Positions 43,197 to 54,203 of a stretch of DNA of 64,000 bases are shown here, one piece after another. The position numbers were made by a program, and so were the translations under genes. Below the pieces are notes generated by a model. The model did no database searches and was not told the DNA's origin. It saw only the letters and a program-made list of their open reading frames with translations. The stretch's first letter is position 1. The number at the start of each line of letters is the position of its first letter. The DNA comes from Aliivibrio sifiae. GTDB taxonomy: Bacteria > Pseudomonadota > Gammaproteobacteria > Enterobacterales > Vibrionaceae. The stretch spans positions 236,496-300,495 of the forward strand of contig NZ_MSCO01000002.1 in assembly GCF_002954705.1 (NCBI RefSeq), read 5' to 3'.

Positions 43197-45902
43197 TTAC
43201 TTCATCATACTAACTAACTCATCAGCCATCGCTATGGCTGCTTTTCTATTCGCTAAATTAAGCTTTTGGTATAGATTACGAATATGAGTCTTAATGGTTG
43301 TTGGTGCAACATCAAATTCAACCGCAATTTGCTCATTACTAAACCCTGAATAAATTAAGCCAAGCACTTGCCACTCTCTATGGGTGAGAGGACTGGTGCG
43401 GATCAGTTCTGGGACTTCTGGATTATTGACGACCTTTTCAATGAAAGCCTCATCAAAATGCGCAGAACGAGCCCGTTCATTATTGGATAATGCTTTCTGT
43501 AGTTGTTCAATTCGGTGTTTTTCAAGTTCAGTGATGTTTCCCTTTTGCTGCAATTTAGCTAAAGGTTTTAAAATATTTCTTCCGGCCATTAGGAAGCTAC
43601 CAATGACTCCTGTTTGATTTGATTGTTTAATGGCAAGATGCATCGCTTCAATAGATTCACTAATTTGCTTGTTTTCATACAATAGAACCGATTCCATAAT
43701 TGCATTACGATTAATATCAGTTATTAATTTATGTTGCTGTGCAATGGTCTGTGATGCTTTTAGGGTATTTATCGCGGTTTCGATATCGCCTAAATGGAAA
43801 TGTGCGCGTGCGATATTTCGCCATTGAAGTTGAGTAAAGTGGTTGCAACGAGTCTCTGGTTTTTCAGTATGAGCTAACCAATAGCTAATGGCTTCGGTAT
43901 TCCCTTTTGCTTGCCAATAGAATAGCTGGGCAGAAGAAGCATTGGCTTTCCAATCGATATGGTAATCAGCTTGACTTAACAATTGCTGACACTTCTCAAG
44001 ATATCGCTCTGCTTTATCTAACTCTCCACGAGCAACAGCCAGACGTGCTAACATTGAATACCCACGTAGGTGTTTAGTTTCATCAAATGGGGAGAGTACG
44101 TCTAACCCCTTCCATGTATATTGTTCTGCTTCATCAAATCGAAACCAGAACCAGTAAATCTGAGCTCGTGCACGTAATAAAAATTCATGCAATGGCAACT
44201 GACCTAAGTCTTGATCTTTAATTAATTTAAATCCGTTATCTTGTAAATCAAAAGCTGCTTGCATAAAACCTTGAGCCATTAAGATTTCACTTTGTTGCAA
44301 GATAGCCCATAACGCTTGATGATAAATACCATATGTCATGGCCATTTTTTCAGTTTGTTGCATCAATGCAAGTGCTTGTGCAAGGTTACCGGATACATGG
44401 TGATACTCACCAATGACTGATGTGGCGACAATACGACTACGGTATTTATTGGTTTCTAATTCTTCAAGGGCTTTTTCTGCAAAGGCAAGAGCAGCTTCTG
44501 GCTCATTCTTATTTATAGCAACTTGAGCGCGCAGGGCATCAAGCTCACCTTGCATATGCCTATCTAACGTAATATTCCGTTGAGACATTTCTCGCTGACC
44601 TTCAGAAATCAAGTCATCTACTTGTAAATAGTTGTGCTGGCTCTGTGCTAACCATGCACGAATAATAACCAATCGAGGTGAAGTAAATAATACCTCTGGT
44701 TTAAGTGCCTTAATCGTTGATTCAAGTAACGTAAGTTCGCCATTATTAAATAGATGCCAACCATGTTGAGTCAATATCTCAGCGACTAAAGTATCGTCGT
44801 GGGCATTTTTGGCATGGCGTAGTGCTTGGTAAATATTATTATTAGATAACCAGGCATGAGCGGCTTTTTGTTGCAGCTTGATTTCTTCATGCGCGAGATG
44901 GTTTTGGCGTTGATGTGTTAAAAATTCAGCAAATAAATTATGGAATTTATACCACTCACCTTTTTCACCATCACTATTAATAAATAAGCCAAAACGATTT
45001 AAGTTTTCTATTAATAGTTGAGCATCGTTTCGTCCTGTCACACTTGTTAATAACTGAGTACTAAAATGTTCAAATACGGCACAGCGCATTAAGAATTGTT
45101 GTGTTTCTTTATCTAAATGGTCAAAGACCTCCTCTGCAAGATAGTCCCACAAATGAGCATGATTAAGTTGCTCCATTGCTTGAGCTGAATTACTTAAAGA
45201 CTGATTATTTTGAATACTATGCAAAGCGATTAATTGTAAGGCTGAGGGCCAACCTTCGACGTGTTCTCGTACGTGGGTAATTGCTTCTTGATCTATATCG
45301 TCATTGAGGCGTTGATTGAAGAATAAAGATGTTTCAGATTGATCAAACGCTAGGCTTTGATTGTCTATTTCAATTAATAGATCTCGAACACGTAAATTTG
45401 CCGTGTTAAGAGGAGGTTGGGAGCGACTAGTAATAACAAGAGTGAGATTATCAGGTAGGTGTTTAAGGAAAAACTTTAAACCTAAATGAATCGCTTCATT
45501 GGTGATTAGATGATAGTCATCAAGTACAAAATACGCTTCATCTTGAAATGGAATTAACTCAGTAAAGACTTGAGAAAATAAACTTGATAAAGAAGCAAAC
45601 TGACGTTTTTCGGTTAATGCTTTGGAGTGTTGAAGTTCTAACTCGGTAGCATTGCTGATGGTTTGGATAAAGTACTTTGCGAATTTGAATTCATCATTAT
45701 CGCCTTCATCGAGGCTGTACCAGCCAGTGGCTTTTTTATTTGATAGCCATTGTGCCGCCATTGTCGTTTTACCGTAGCCTGCGGGAGATCGAAACAAAAC
45801 AAGCTTGTAATGCATTGCATCAGACAGTGTATCTAACACTCGTTGTCTGATGATTGCGTTATGCAAGCGCCTTGGGAAATGTAATTTCGATGGTATTAAC
45901 AT
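43197..45902 (-). CDS. malT: Maltose regulon activator MalT
   Basis: 902 residues from ATG 45902 (family start MLIPSKL). STAND ATPase: Walker A in AGYGKTTMAAQWL about 39-51, DDYH box, winged-helix region, TPR-like superhelix about 435-800, and a LuxR-type DNA-binding domain at the end (LTHREWQVLGLIYSGFSNEQIAVEF...IKTHIRNLYQKL). Maltotriose and ATP drive its multimerisation in E. coli. Divergent from malP, with CRP-like sites and MalT boxes between. Confidence 0.96.
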   Translation of the reverse strand: MLIPSKLHFPRRLHNAIIRQRVLDTLSDAMHYKLVLFRSPAGYGKTTMAAQWLSNKKATGWYSLDEGDNDEFKFAKYFIQTISNATELELQHSKALTEKRQFASLSSLFSQVFTELIPFQDEAYFVLDDYHLITNEAIHLGLKFFLKHLPDNLTLVITSRSQPPLNTANLRVRDLLIEIDNQSLAFDQSETSLFFNQRLNDDIDQEAITHVREHVEGWPSALQLIALHSIQNNQSLSNSAQAMEQLNHAHLWDYLAEEVFDHLDKETQQFLMRCAVFEHFSTQLLTSVTGRNDAQLLIENLNRFGLFINSDGEKGEWYKFHNLFAEFLTHQRQNHLAHEEIKLQQKAAHAWLSNNNIYQALRHAKNAHDDTLVAEILTQHGWHLFNNGELTLLESTIKALKPEVLFTSPRLVIIRAWLAQSQHNYLQVDDLISEGQREMSQRNITLDRHMQGELDALRAQVAINKNEPEAALAFAEKALEELETNKYRSRIVATSVIGEYHHVSGNLAQALALMQQTEKMAMTYGIYHQALWAILQQSEILMAQGFMQAAFDLQDNGFKLIKDQDLGQLPLHEFLLRARAQIYWFWFRFDEAEQYTWKGLDVLSPFDETKHLRGYSMLARLAVARGELDKAERYLEKCQQLLSQADYHIDWKANASSAQLFYWQAKGNTEAISYWLAHTEKPETRCNHFTQLQWRNIARAHFHLGDIETAINTLKASQTIAQQHKLITDINRNAIMESVLLYENKQISESIEAMHLAIKQSNQTGVIGSFLMAGRNILKPLAKLQQKGNITELEKHRIEQLQKALSNNERARSAHFDEAFIEKVVNNPEVPELIRTSPLTHREWQVLGLIYSGFSNEQIAVEFDVAPTTIKTHIRNLYQKLNLANRKAAIAMADELVSMMK

Positions 45903-45976
45903 AATTATTGTTCTTCTTAAAAATACTAAGAAGATTATCCTCAATAATGAGAAAAAAGGTATCCTCTACGCCCTAT

Positions 45977-45998
45977 AAATGTGATCTAAGTTCTCTTT
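45977..45998. promoter_or_regulatory. CRP-like site near the malT promoter
   Basis: AAATGTGATCTA perfectly matches the left half of the CRP consensus (16 of 22 overall). It is 75 bases upstream of malT. Confidence 0.5.
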
Positions 45999-46067
45999 TA
46001 GTTATGGTTTAATTTATAAATCAAGCGCTTCTATTACGGTGTTGAATGTAATTTTCTTAATGTTTAA

Positions 46068-46089
46068 AAATGTGATCTTGTTATCATTT
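46068..46089. promoter_or_regulatory. CRP-like site between malT and malP
   Basis: AAATGTGATCTTGTTATCAT and following TT match the 22-base CRP consensus at 18 positions. Confidence 0.55.
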
Positions 46090-46208
46090 TGTGTTTTATG
46101 CTGTAAAAGTGTGTTTATTATCACGCCTAATCTCTCTGTAAGCCTACAAAGTTTGATTTTTGTCACACTATCTTTTCTTCTTTTAACTACGCCTTATTCC
46201 GTTTTATT

Positions 46209-46230
46209 CTCCTCCCCCTTAGGAGGAGGA
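46209..46230. promoter_or_regulatory. MalT-box pair before malP
   Basis: CTCCTCCCC (complement GGGGAGGAG, the MalT box) faces GGAGGAGGA across about 4 bases. It is 70-90 bases upstream of malP. Confidence 0.7.
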
Positions 46231-46298
46231 TGTGGCCCCTAGACGAAACAGGCAGGATTGATAACAGTTGATTTATGAACTTTCGTGAGAGACAAAAG

Positions 46299-48752
46299 AT
46301 GAAAAAGAACAACATCAAAAAATTTGATAAAGCGGCATTTCAAGCTTCTGTAAAACAGCATTTGGTAACAACTTTTGGTGCTGATGAAAAAACAGCAACA
46401 TCAAAAGTATGGTACTTAGCCATGGGCAAAGCCCTAGCTGAACTGACGACGTTTGATCTTGTTAACACTGAAAATGATGAGAAAATTAAGAACGCACGAA
46501 GCGTAAACTACTTATCATTAGAATTTTTGATTGGTCGTTTAACAGGAAACAACCTAATTAGCATGGGTCTTTACGAAGACATTACGAATGCAATGGGTGA
46601 GCTAGGACATAATCTAACTGATTTATTAGAAGAAGAGCGCGATCCTGCACTAGGTAATGGTGGTCTTGGTCGTTTAGCTGCGTGTTTTATGGATTCTTTG
46701 GCTGCACAAGAGTTTCCAGCTATTGGTTATGGTCTTCATTACGAATACGGTCTGTTCCGTCAATCTTTTGAAGATGGACGCCAACAAGAAGCACCAGATG
46801 CATGGTGTGGTGTCGAGGGTTATCCGTGGGAGGTTGCACGTCCAGACTTCGCTCAAAATGCAGGATTTTACGGTCATGTAGAGACACATATTGTTGACGG
46901 TGAAGAGAAGCGTCGCTGGGTTCCTAGTATGTCAGTAGAAGGCATGCCTTGGGATTTACCAATTGTAGGTTATGAAAGCGACACAGTTTACCCATTACGT
47001 TTATGGGAATGTCGTGCAAAAGCGCCTTTCAGTCTAGCAAGTTTTAATAATGGTGATTATTTTGAAGCGCAACATGCGTTGATTGATGCGGGTAACGTAA
47101 CGAAAGTCTTGTACCCTAATGATAACCATGAAAAAGGTAAAACACTGCGTTTAATGCAGCAATACTTCCATTGTGCATGTTCTATTGCGGATATTTTGCG
47201 TCGTCATGATGCGGCAGGTCATAAAATTGAAGATCTTCCAAAATACGAAACGATCCAATTAAATGATACACACCCAACGATTGGTATTCCTGAGTTGATG
47301 CGTATTTTAGTGGATGATCGTAATTTAACGTGGGATGCGGCTTGGGCTATTTGTTCTAAGACGTTTGCTTACACGAATCACACATTACTTCCTGAAGCAT
47401 TAGAAACGTGGAGCGAATCGCTAATTTCTCGCTTGCTTCCTCGTCACATGGAAATCATTTATCAGATTAACTACCTGTTCTTAGAGGGCGTGAAACTTAA
47501 ATGGCCTGGTGATGTAGATAAGCTGCGTAAGCTTTCTATTATTGAAGAAGGCACACACCGTATGGTGCGTATGGCGAATTTATGTGTAGTGTCTTCTTAC
47601 GCGGTAAATGGCGTAGCGGCACTTCACTCAGAGTTAGTTAAGCGTGATTTATTCCCTGAGTTTAATGAATACTTCCCAGGTAAATTAACGAATGTGACTA
47701 ATGGTGTAACTCCGCGTCGTTGGTTGAAGTTTTGTAATCCAGGTCTTTCTAACTTAATTTCAACGAAAATTGGTAATGGTTGGCCTGCAGATTTAGATCA
47801 ATTGCGTGATGTCGCAAAATTTGCTGATGACGCGAAATTCCAAAAAGATTTCATGGCAGTTAAGAAGCAAAATAAACAACGTTTAGCTGATTGGGTTCAA
47901 GAGAACATGGGTATTGAATTAAATACCGACGCAATTTTTGATGTTCAAATCAAACGTTTGCACGAATACAAACGTCAGCACTTAGATCTATTAAATATTC
48001 TTTCTTTATACCACCGTATTCTGAATGAACCTGGCTTTGATATGCATCCTCGTGTGTTCTTCTTTGCGGCGAAAGCAGCACCGGGTTACCACTTAGCAAA
48101 AGAGATCATCTTTGCTATTAATAAAGTGGCAGAGAAAGTAAATAACGATCCTCGTGTATCTGATTTCTTAAAAGTGGTCTTCATTCCTGATTACCGAGTG
48201 AGCATGGCTGAAATCATTATTCCAGCAGCTGACGTTTCTGAGCAAATCTCTACTGCAGGTAAAGAAGCATCGGGCACTGGTAATATGAAAATGGCGTTAA
48301 ACGGTGCACTGACTGTCGGTACGATGGATGGCGCAAACGTTGAGATCCGTGAAGAAGTTGGTGATGAAAACATCTTCATCTTCGGTCTGGATGTTGATGA
48401 AGTGGAAGCGCTTAAAGCGTCTGGTTACAAACCATACAAATATTATGAAGCCGATTCATTGCTGCAAGCGTCGTTAGATCTTCTTGCTGGTGATGAATTT
48501 ACTCCAGGTAAAGTAGGTCTGCTATCTGCAACACGTGATAATTTACTTTATGGTGGCGACCCATATTTAGTATTGGCTGACTTTGCTGATTATGTTCGTG
48601 CTCAAAATGATATTGATGCGGCATATCGCGACCAAAAACAGTGGGCAAAAATGGCTATTTTAAACACTGCTCTTGTAGGTAAATTCAGTTCTGACCGTAG
48701 TATTCGCGATTATGTAAATAACATCTGGAAACTCGAAGCGGTAAAACGTTAA
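46299..48752 (+). CDS. malP: Maltodextrin phosphorylase MalP
   Basis: 817 residues from ATG 46299 (GAGAGA upstream); an in-frame ATG at 46275 would add 8. Glycogen-phosphorylase family: RSVNYLSLEFLIGRLTGNNL, DPALGNGGLGRLAACFMDS, EASGTGNMKMALNGALTVGTMDGANVE with the PLP Lys in GNMKM. It releases glucose-1-phosphate from maltodextrins or glycogen. Its place after MalT boxes and before malQ argues for MalP rather than GlgP. A hairpin separates it from malQ. Confidence 0.95.
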   Translation: MKKNNIKKFDKAAFQASVKQHLVTTFGADEKTATSKVWYLAMGKALAELTTFDLVNTENDEKIKNARSVNYLSLEFLIGRLTGNNLISMGLYEDITNAMGELGHNLTDLLEEERDPALGNGGLGRLAACFMDSLAAQEFPAIGYGLHYEYGLFRQSFEDGRQQEAPDAWCGVEGYPWEVARPDFAQNAGFYGHVETHIVDGEEKRRWVPSMSVEGMPWDLPIVGYESDTVYPLRLWECRAKAPFSLASFNNGDYFEAQHALIDAGNVTKVLYPNDNHEKGKTLRLMQQYFHCACSIADILRRHDAAGHKIEDLPKYETIQLNDTHPTIGIPELMRILVDDRNLTWDAAWAICSKTFAYTNHTLLPEALETWSESLISRLLPRHMEIIYQINYLFLEGVKLKWPGDVDKLRKLSIIEEGTHRMVRMANLCVVSSYAVNGVAALHSELVKRDLFPEFNEYFPGKLTNVTNGVTPRRWLKFCNPGLSNLISTKIGNGWPADLDQLRDVAKFADDAKFQKDFMAVKKQNKQRLADWVQENMGIELNTDAIFDVQIKRLHEYKRQHLDLLNILSLYHRILNEPGFDMHPRVFFFAAKAAPGYHLAKEIIFAINKVAEKVNNDPRVSDFLKVVFIPDYRVSMAEIIIPAADVSEQISTAGKEASGTGNMKMALNGALTVGTMDGANVEIREEVGDENIFIFGLDVDEVEALKASGYKPYKYYEADSLLQASLDLLAGDEFTPGKVGLLSATRDNLLYGGDPYLVLADFADYVRAQNDIDAAYRDQKQWAKMAILNTALVGKFSSDRSIRDYVNNIWKLEAVKR

Positions 48753-48775
48753 TTTGATTTAGAAATAGATAAATG

Positions 48776-48796
48776 AGGGCAGTATTATGCTGCCCT
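48776..48796 (+). other. Intercistronic hairpin malP-malQ
   Basis: AGGGCAG / CTGCCCT with a 7-base loop, directly before the GGAG of malQ and without a T tract. Likely an mRNA-stability or partial-attenuation element inside the operon. Confidence 0.55.
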
Positions 48797-48809
48797 TGGA
48801 GAAAAAGCG

Positions 48810-50987
48810 ATGAAAGATAATAATGTACTACATCAAATCGCAGAGCAGGCTGGGCTAGCAAATAGTTACGTAAGTGCTTGGGGCGATGAAGCAAAAGTCA
48901 GTGATGAGACCTTAACTCGTTTACTGGCTTCTTTAGGTTATGACACTAAGAATGATAAAACATTGATTACGTCTTCTGAAAAAATGCAGAAGAAAGAGGT
49001 GTTAGCGGCAGTAAAAGTTATTAGAGATAACGAACCTCTGCATGTTGAGATGCACCTAGGTAAAAGTGCGCGTATTAGTGAATTCAGTTGGAAAGTAACG
49101 ACAGAAGAGGGCGAGATCCTTGAGGGGTACTTACAATCTCAAGTTGTTGCTGATGATCGTGATAATGGTGGTGTATTATTATTTTCTTTACCAATTTTAC
49201 CTTGGGGTTACCATACATTAGAGATTATTCGCAAACGCCGTAAAACACCGTATGTAATGACATTGATTGTTACTCCAAAAGTGTGTTTTAAGCAAGATGC
49301 GATCAATCAAGGTAAAAAAATGTGGGGGCCAAGTGTTCAACTTTACACTTTAAGAACCTCCCATAACTGGGGGATTGGTGATTTTGGCGATCTTAAACAG
49401 CTTGTTGGTGATATTGCGAATCGTGGTGGTGATTTTGTGGGGCTCAACCCAATCCACTCATTGTTTCCTGCAAACCCTGAAGGCGCAAGTCCATATAGCC
49501 CATCGTCACGTCGTTGGTTGAATATTTTATACATTGATGTGTGCTCAGTACCTGAATTTGCATTATGTAATCAAGCTCAAGAGTTAGTGGGTAGCGCTGA
49601 ATTTCAACAGCGATTAAATGAAGCGCGTCAATCTCATTGGGTGAATTACACGGAAGTGTCATCTCTTAAAATGAGCGTATTACCTTTTCTTTTTGAAGAG
49701 TTTAAAACGCGTCATATCGACAAAAACAGTGCTCGTGCAGATGCCTTCTTAGCATTTGTAGAAGAAGGTGGAGAAAGTTTGCTTCATCAGTCAGCTTTTG
49801 ATGCACTGCATAATACGCTTTATACACAAGATCAAAGCATTTGGGGATGGCCTGTATTCCCAAATGAACTACAGCATTTTGATAATAAACAAGTACAGCA
49901 ATTTATTACGGATAACCGTGAGCAAGTTGATTTATACATGTACTTACAATGGATCGCATTTACACAGATTAATGACGTTCAACATTTTGCTGAAAATAAG
50001 GGCATGAATGTTGGTTTATATCGTGATTTAGCGGTAGGTGTTGCAGATTCAGGGTCAGAAACATGGGCCGATCATGGTAATTTATGTCTGGATGTTAGTA
50101 TTGGCGCGCCACCTGATATTTTAGGTCCTCTAGGTCAAAATTGGGGATTACCACCATTAAATCCTCATGCGTTAAAAGCAACGGCTTATGACGCTTACAT
50201 TGAATTACTTCGTGCAAACATGAAAGCATGCGGTGCCTTGCGTATTGACCATGTATTGGGTTTATTACGTTTGTGGTGGATCCCTAAGGGTGAAGACGCA
50301 ACTAAAGGCGCGTACATGTACTACCCAGTAGAAGACATGTTATCCATCCTTGCTTTAGAAAGCCATCGTCATCAATGTTCTGTTATCGGTGAGGATCTCG
50401 GTACAGTACCTGATGAGATTGTTGATTTATTAGCGGATGCTGGCATTCACTCTTATAAAGTATTCTTCTTTGAAACAGCAAAAGATGGTGGGTTCTATTC
50501 ACCGACGCATTATCAAGAGCAATCGATGTCAGCACTATGTACTCATGATATGCCGACATTACGTGGCTTCTGGCATTGTGATGATTTAAAGATGGGCGAA
50601 GAAATTGGTCTTTATCCAGATCCTGAACAATTGAAGGAGCTATTTAAAACTCGTGCTGAATCAAAGCAAGAGATACTAAATAGCGTTGATTTTCATGGTT
50701 ACCTTCCAGAAGGCATCGGTCGTGATGCGTCTTATGTTCCTATGGATAGACATTTAAGTGATGCACTTCAGTATCATTTAGCAGCAGGATCGAGCACGCT
50801 TCTCAGTTTACAGCTTGAAGATTGGCTAGAAATGGATAAACCAGTTAACATACCGGGAACTGTTGATGAATATCCAAACTGGCGTCGTAAGTTATCAATT
50901 ACCTTGGATGAAATATTTAATCGCCAAGAAGTAAATGAGTTAACTAAGCGTTTAACTGACATTCGAGCTCAAGCTAGCCGAAAATAA
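48810..50987 (+). CDS. malQ: 4-alpha-glucanotransferase (amylomaltase) MalQ
   Basis: 725 residues, GH77. Enzymatic landmarks: [70 protein letters not shown] with the nucleophile Asp, [14 protein letters not shown] with the acid Glu, and [12 protein letters not shown]. It lengthens and shortens maltodextrins by transferring glucan chains. Starts 57 bases after malP with GGAG; followed 14 bases later by glgB. Confidence 0.96.
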   Translation: MKDNNVLHQIAEQAGLANSYVSAWGDEAKVSDETLTRLLASLGYDTKNDKTLITSSEKMQKKEVLAAVKVIRDNEPLHVEMHLGKSARISEFSWKVTTEEGEILEGYLQSQVVADDRDNGGVLLFSLPILPWGYHTLEIIRKRRKTPYVMTLIVTPKVCFKQDAINQGKKMWGPSVQLYTLRTSHNWGIGDFGDLKQLVGDIANRGGDFVGLNPIHSLFPANPEGASPYSPSSRRWLNILYIDVCSVPEFALCNQAQELVGSAEFQQRLNEARQSHWVNYTEVSSLKMSVLPFLFEEFKTRHIDKNSARADAFLAFVEEGGESLLHQSAFDALHNTLYTQDQSIWGWPVFPNELQHFDNKQVQQFITDNREQVDLYMYLQWIAFTQINDVQHFAENKGMNVGLYRDLAVGVADSGSETWADHGNLCLDVSIGAPPDILGPLGQNWGLPPLNPHALKATAYDAYIELLRANMKACGALRIDHVLGLLRLWWIPKGEDATKGAYMYYPVEDMLSILALESHRHQCSVIGEDLGTVPDEIVDLLADAGIHSYKVFFFETAKDGGFYSPTHYQEQSMSALCTHDMPTLRGFWHCDDLKMGEEIGLYPDPEQLKELFKTRAESKQEILNSVDFHGYLPEGIGRDASYVPMDRHLSDALQYHLAAGSSTLLSLQLEDWLEMDKPVNIPGTVDEYPNWRRKLSITLDEIFNRQEVNELTKRLTDIRAQASRK

Positions 50988-51001
50988 TAGGAGTATTTAC
51001 G

Positions 51002-53188
51002 TTGAACTTACTTGTTGAACGTAAAGAAAAGGACATTTACATGCAGCTCGAAAGGGCTGCATTTTCAGATCCATTTTCTTTTCTAGGTCCACAATATCAA
51101 TCTAAAGACATAGCGTTGCGTGTTTGGCTTCCAGGAGCCACTTCAGTAAGCGTTCGTCTCGAATCACATTCTGATTATCCTCTCAGTCCTGAATCCTCTT
51201 GTTCTGGTATCTTTGTTCTAAACCAATCGCTTGATCTTACAAGCTTGCATTACCAACTTGTGGTTGACTGGAATGGAACAGAACAAATTATTGATGATCC
51301 GTATCAATACCATAATATCTCTCCAACTGATGCTCAAGCTCATAAGCCAAAAGAGATGTATAACCATTTAGGCGCACATTTAATGTCGGTTGAGCGAGAT
51401 GGCAAGAAAACTCAAGGCGTACGTTATGTTGTCTTTGCTCCTAATGCTTCCTCTGTCAGTGTTATTGGTGATTTCAACCAATGGGATGGCCGTCGGCATT
51501 TAATGCAACGCATAGATAATGGACTTTGGGCGTTATTTATCCCTGAACAAACAGCAGGAACCAAATATAAATTTGAGCTAAAAGGACCGAATGGGGAAGC
51601 ATTGCCTCATAAAATGGACCCATTTGGTGCCTATAACGAGCAATACCCTTCTTTTTCTTCTGTGGTTTATGATCAAAAAGAATATCAGTGGCAAGACAGC
51701 ACATGGCAAACTCGTCCTGTAACTCAAAAGCAGAAAGAAGCGTTATCTTTTTATGAATTACATGCTGGTTCATGGAAACGAAACGAACAGGGCGATTTTT
51801 TAACCTATCGTGAATTAGCTGAGCAGTTAATTCCATATATCGTTGAGATGGGTTATACGCACATTGAATTGATGCCAGTTTCAGAACATCCGTTTTATGG
51901 TTCATGGGGCTATCAACCTATTGGTTTATTTTCTCCAACGAGTCGTTTTGGTACACCTAATGATTTCAAATTCTTTATTGATCAGTGCCACCAAGCGGGT
52001 ATCGGTATCGTTCTTGATTGGGTCCCAGCACATTTCCCATCAGATTCGCATGGCTTAGCGAACTTTGATGGTACATCGTTGTTTAATGATCCAGATCCAC
52101 GTCGTGGTTGGCATAATGATTGGCAGAGTTTTATTTACAATTATGACCAACAGCACGTACGTGAGTTCTTAGTCTCAAATGCTTTGTACTGGTTTGAACA
52201 TTTCCATATTGATGGTTTACGTGTTGATGCTGTTGCGTCAATGCTTTACCTTGATTATTCACGCGATGATGGTGAGTGGATCCCTAACTGGGATGGTGGT
52301 AACCATAACCACGGCGCAATAGCCTTGTTAAAATGGATGAATGAAGAAGTATATTCTCATTATCCAAATGCAATGACTATTGCCGAAGAATCAACCGCAT
52401 TCCCTGGTGTTTCTGCACCAACATTTGATGGTGGTTTAGGTTTTGGTTTTAAATGGAATATGGGCTGGATGCACGATAGCCTTAGCTATATTCAAGAAGA
52501 TCCAATTCACCGACGTTATCACCATGACACCATTACTTTCCCAATGGTATATGCATTTAGTGAAAATTATGTATTGTCACTTTCTCATGACGAAGTAGTG
52601 TATGGCAAAGGCTCTATTCTAGATAAAATGCCGGGTGATGAATGGCAGAAAACAGCTAATATGCGTGCGTACATGGGGTATATGTATGGACAACCAGGTA
52701 AAAAGTTAAACTTCATGGGTGCAGAGATCGCTCAAAGTGCGGAATGGGATCATGACAGTCAATTACAATGGTTTTTAACGCAATTTGAACGCCATTCTGG
52801 TATGCAATCTCTAGTGCGAGATCTAAATAAGATGTATACGTCTGAGCCTGCATTATATCAAAATGATTGTAGCCCAGTGGGTTTTGAGTGGCGTTTGCAA
52901 GACGAAGCTGAAATGAGTGTACTCGCTCATGAACGCTTAGGTGATAACGGTGAACGTATTTTAGTTATTAGTAACTTCACGCCAGCACCAAGAGAAAATT
53001 TCCGTTTAGGTATGCCTGTTGAAGGCGATTATGAATTGATTTTAAATAGTGATGCTAACTTCTATGGTGGCAGTGGTTACACTGTCGTTAGTGAGGTGAA
53101 AACAGAATCTATTGAGTCTCAAGGTCTACCACAATCTATTTCAATCACATTACCTCCATTGTCGACAATGTTTTATCGCTTGAAGTAA
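51002..53188 (+). CDS. glgB: 1,4-alpha-glucan branching enzyme GlgB
   Basis: 728 residues from TTG 51002 (TAGGAG upstream), or 715 from ATG 51041 (AAAGGA upstream); the latter is close to where GlgB homology begins ([15 protein letters not shown]). Two N-terminal CBM48/GlgB modules, then GH13: [47 protein letters not shown] with the nucleophile, [13 protein letters not shown] with the acid, [12 protein letters not shown]. Introduces alpha-1,6 branches into glycogen. Co-transcribed with malPQ by spacing. Confidence 0.95.
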   Translation: MNLLVERKEKDIYMQLERAAFSDPFSFLGPQYQSKDIALRVWLPGATSVSVRLESHSDYPLSPESSCSGIFVLNQSLDLTSLHYQLVVDWNGTEQIIDDPYQYHNISPTDAQAHKPKEMYNHLGAHLMSVERDGKKTQGVRYVVFAPNASSVSVIGDFNQWDGRRHLMQRIDNGLWALFIPEQTAGTKYKFELKGPNGEALPHKMDPFGAYNEQYPSFSSVVYDQKEYQWQDSTWQTRPVTQKQKEALSFYELHAGSWKRNEQGDFLTYRELAEQLIPYIVEMGYTHIELMPVSEHPFYGSWGYQPIGLFSPTSRFGTPNDFKFFIDQCHQAGIGIVLDWVPAHFPSDSHGLANFDGTSLFNDPDPRRGWHNDWQSFIYNYDQQHVREFLVSNALYWFEHFHIDGLRVDAVASMLYLDYSRDDGEWIPNWDGGNHNHGAIALLKWMNEEVYSHYPNAMTIAEESTAFPGVSAPTFDGGLGFGFKWNMGWMHDSLSYIQEDPIHRRYHHDTITFPMVYAFSENYVLSLSHDEVVYGKGSILDKMPGDEWQKTANMRAYMGYMYGQPGKKLNFMGAEIAQSAEWDHDSQLQWFLTQFERHSGMQSLVRDLNKMYTSEPALYQNDCSPVGFEWRLQDEAEMSVLAHERLGDNGERILVISNFTPAPRENFRLGMPVEGDYELILNSDANFYGGSGYTVVSEVKTESIESQGLPQSISITLPPLSTMFYRLK

Positions 53189-53210
53189 CGATTCAGTTCT
53201 AAATAATGAG

Positions 53211-53246
53211 AATCCCTGAATAATTATGTTGTTCAGGGATTTTTTT
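53211..53246. terminator. Terminator after glgB
   Basis: AATCCCTGAA / TTCAGGGATT stem with 11-base loop and T-rich tail, between convergent genes. Confidence 0.85.
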
Positions 53247-53253
53247 AATTTCT

Positions 53254-53901
53254 TTATTCTACTAATAAATACTCATCAAAACCAATCTTGGTTAAATTTT
53301 CAAAGGCTTGCCAAACATCATCGGGAATATTCTGTGCTACTTGATACCCTAATGTTGGGTATACCTTCAAACGATGTAATTCGCCTAGAATAATACTAGC
53401 GATATGATCAAATGTAACATCTTCAGTCGGGTAATTGATGAAAGTAATATTAGGAGATGAAATACAGAATTCTATATCGTTCCAGTTTTTTAAGAATGTT
53501 GCGAGTAATCTTCTCTCCATATACGGTTTTTGAACTAAGAGTAGAGATTCAACCTTAATGTTTTTTTCTTTTAATAAGGCTTGAGTGAAGAATATATTTT
53601 CGCCAGTATTTGTAGCCTTTGTTTCAATTAGAATCGCAGAAGAGGGAACCCCCATGTCTTTAGCAATATTAGCAAAGGTTTCCGCTTCACTTAATGTAAA
53701 CAACCCTTCTGTTGCTCGACCTTGGGCGCCTGAAAAGATTAATAATGGTGCATAGCCATCCAAATACAGTTGTGCTGCATGTTCAGCAACACGTAAGTCA
53801 TAGCTACATAAAACAAAAATAGCATCACTTTTTTTAATTGGCTGATTAAGTAAATGGTAGTCCCATACCAATTGCAACTGCTGGAAAAGTGAAGGTGACA
53901 T
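53254..53901 (-). CDS. YdcF/DUF218-family protein
   Basis: 215 residues. DUF218 pattern: DAIFVLCSYDLRVAEHAAQLYLDGYAPLLIFSGAQG near the N-terminus, then ETKATNTGENIFFTQALL and VQKPYMERR. Members such as YdcF, SanA and ElyC bind nucleotides or act in envelope biology; no signal peptide here, so YdcF-like and cytoplasmic is more likely. It interrupts the glycogen block on the opposite strand. Confidence 0.82.
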   Translation of the reverse strand: MSPSLFQQLQLVWDYHLLNQPIKKSDAIFVLCSYDLRVAEHAAQLYLDGYAPLLIFSGAQGRATEGLFTLSEAETFANIAKDMGVPSSAILIETKATNTGENIFFTQALLKEKNIKVESLLLVQKPYMERRLLATFLKNWNDIEFCISSPNITFINYPTEDVTFDHIASIILGELHRLKVYPTLGYQVAQNIPDDVWQAFENLTKIGFDEYLLVE

Positions 53902-54203
53902 AAAAACCTCGAAACTTTATATGAATAATTTGATAATTACATAAGGTCTGTTGATTATGCAAATGCTCTATTTAGGTAGTCATACCGTATTTTGGTTTGT
54001 GTGTTTTATGTTAACGTACAGTTAACCTATAAGTGGTAAATATTGAGCTGATGCACATTATTGATTGAATCTTTTTTGTAAATAAATTGAAGTTACATAC
54101 TTCACAGTTTTGTAATCTAAATGTGTTAAGTTAATCCCAAAATAAACAGATATAAGTAATATTTTTAATAATTACTATTTTAATTATAAACGTTGGAGAG
54201 AAA
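53902..54203. other. Divergent promoter region before glgC
   Basis: 302 AT-rich bases. Two GTTAAC hexamers 5 bases apart (around 54012-54028) could be a small operator. GGAGAG lies 6-11 bases before glgC. No gene seen. Confidence 0.45.

Noticed and set aside
51537-51905. 122-residue minus-strand open frame
   Set aside because: Antisense to glgB, whose codon pattern and motifs are clear.
54012-54028. Two GTTAAC sites before glgC as a dif-like or recombination site
   Set aside because: Short, AT-rich, without Xer-arm similarity beyond chance.
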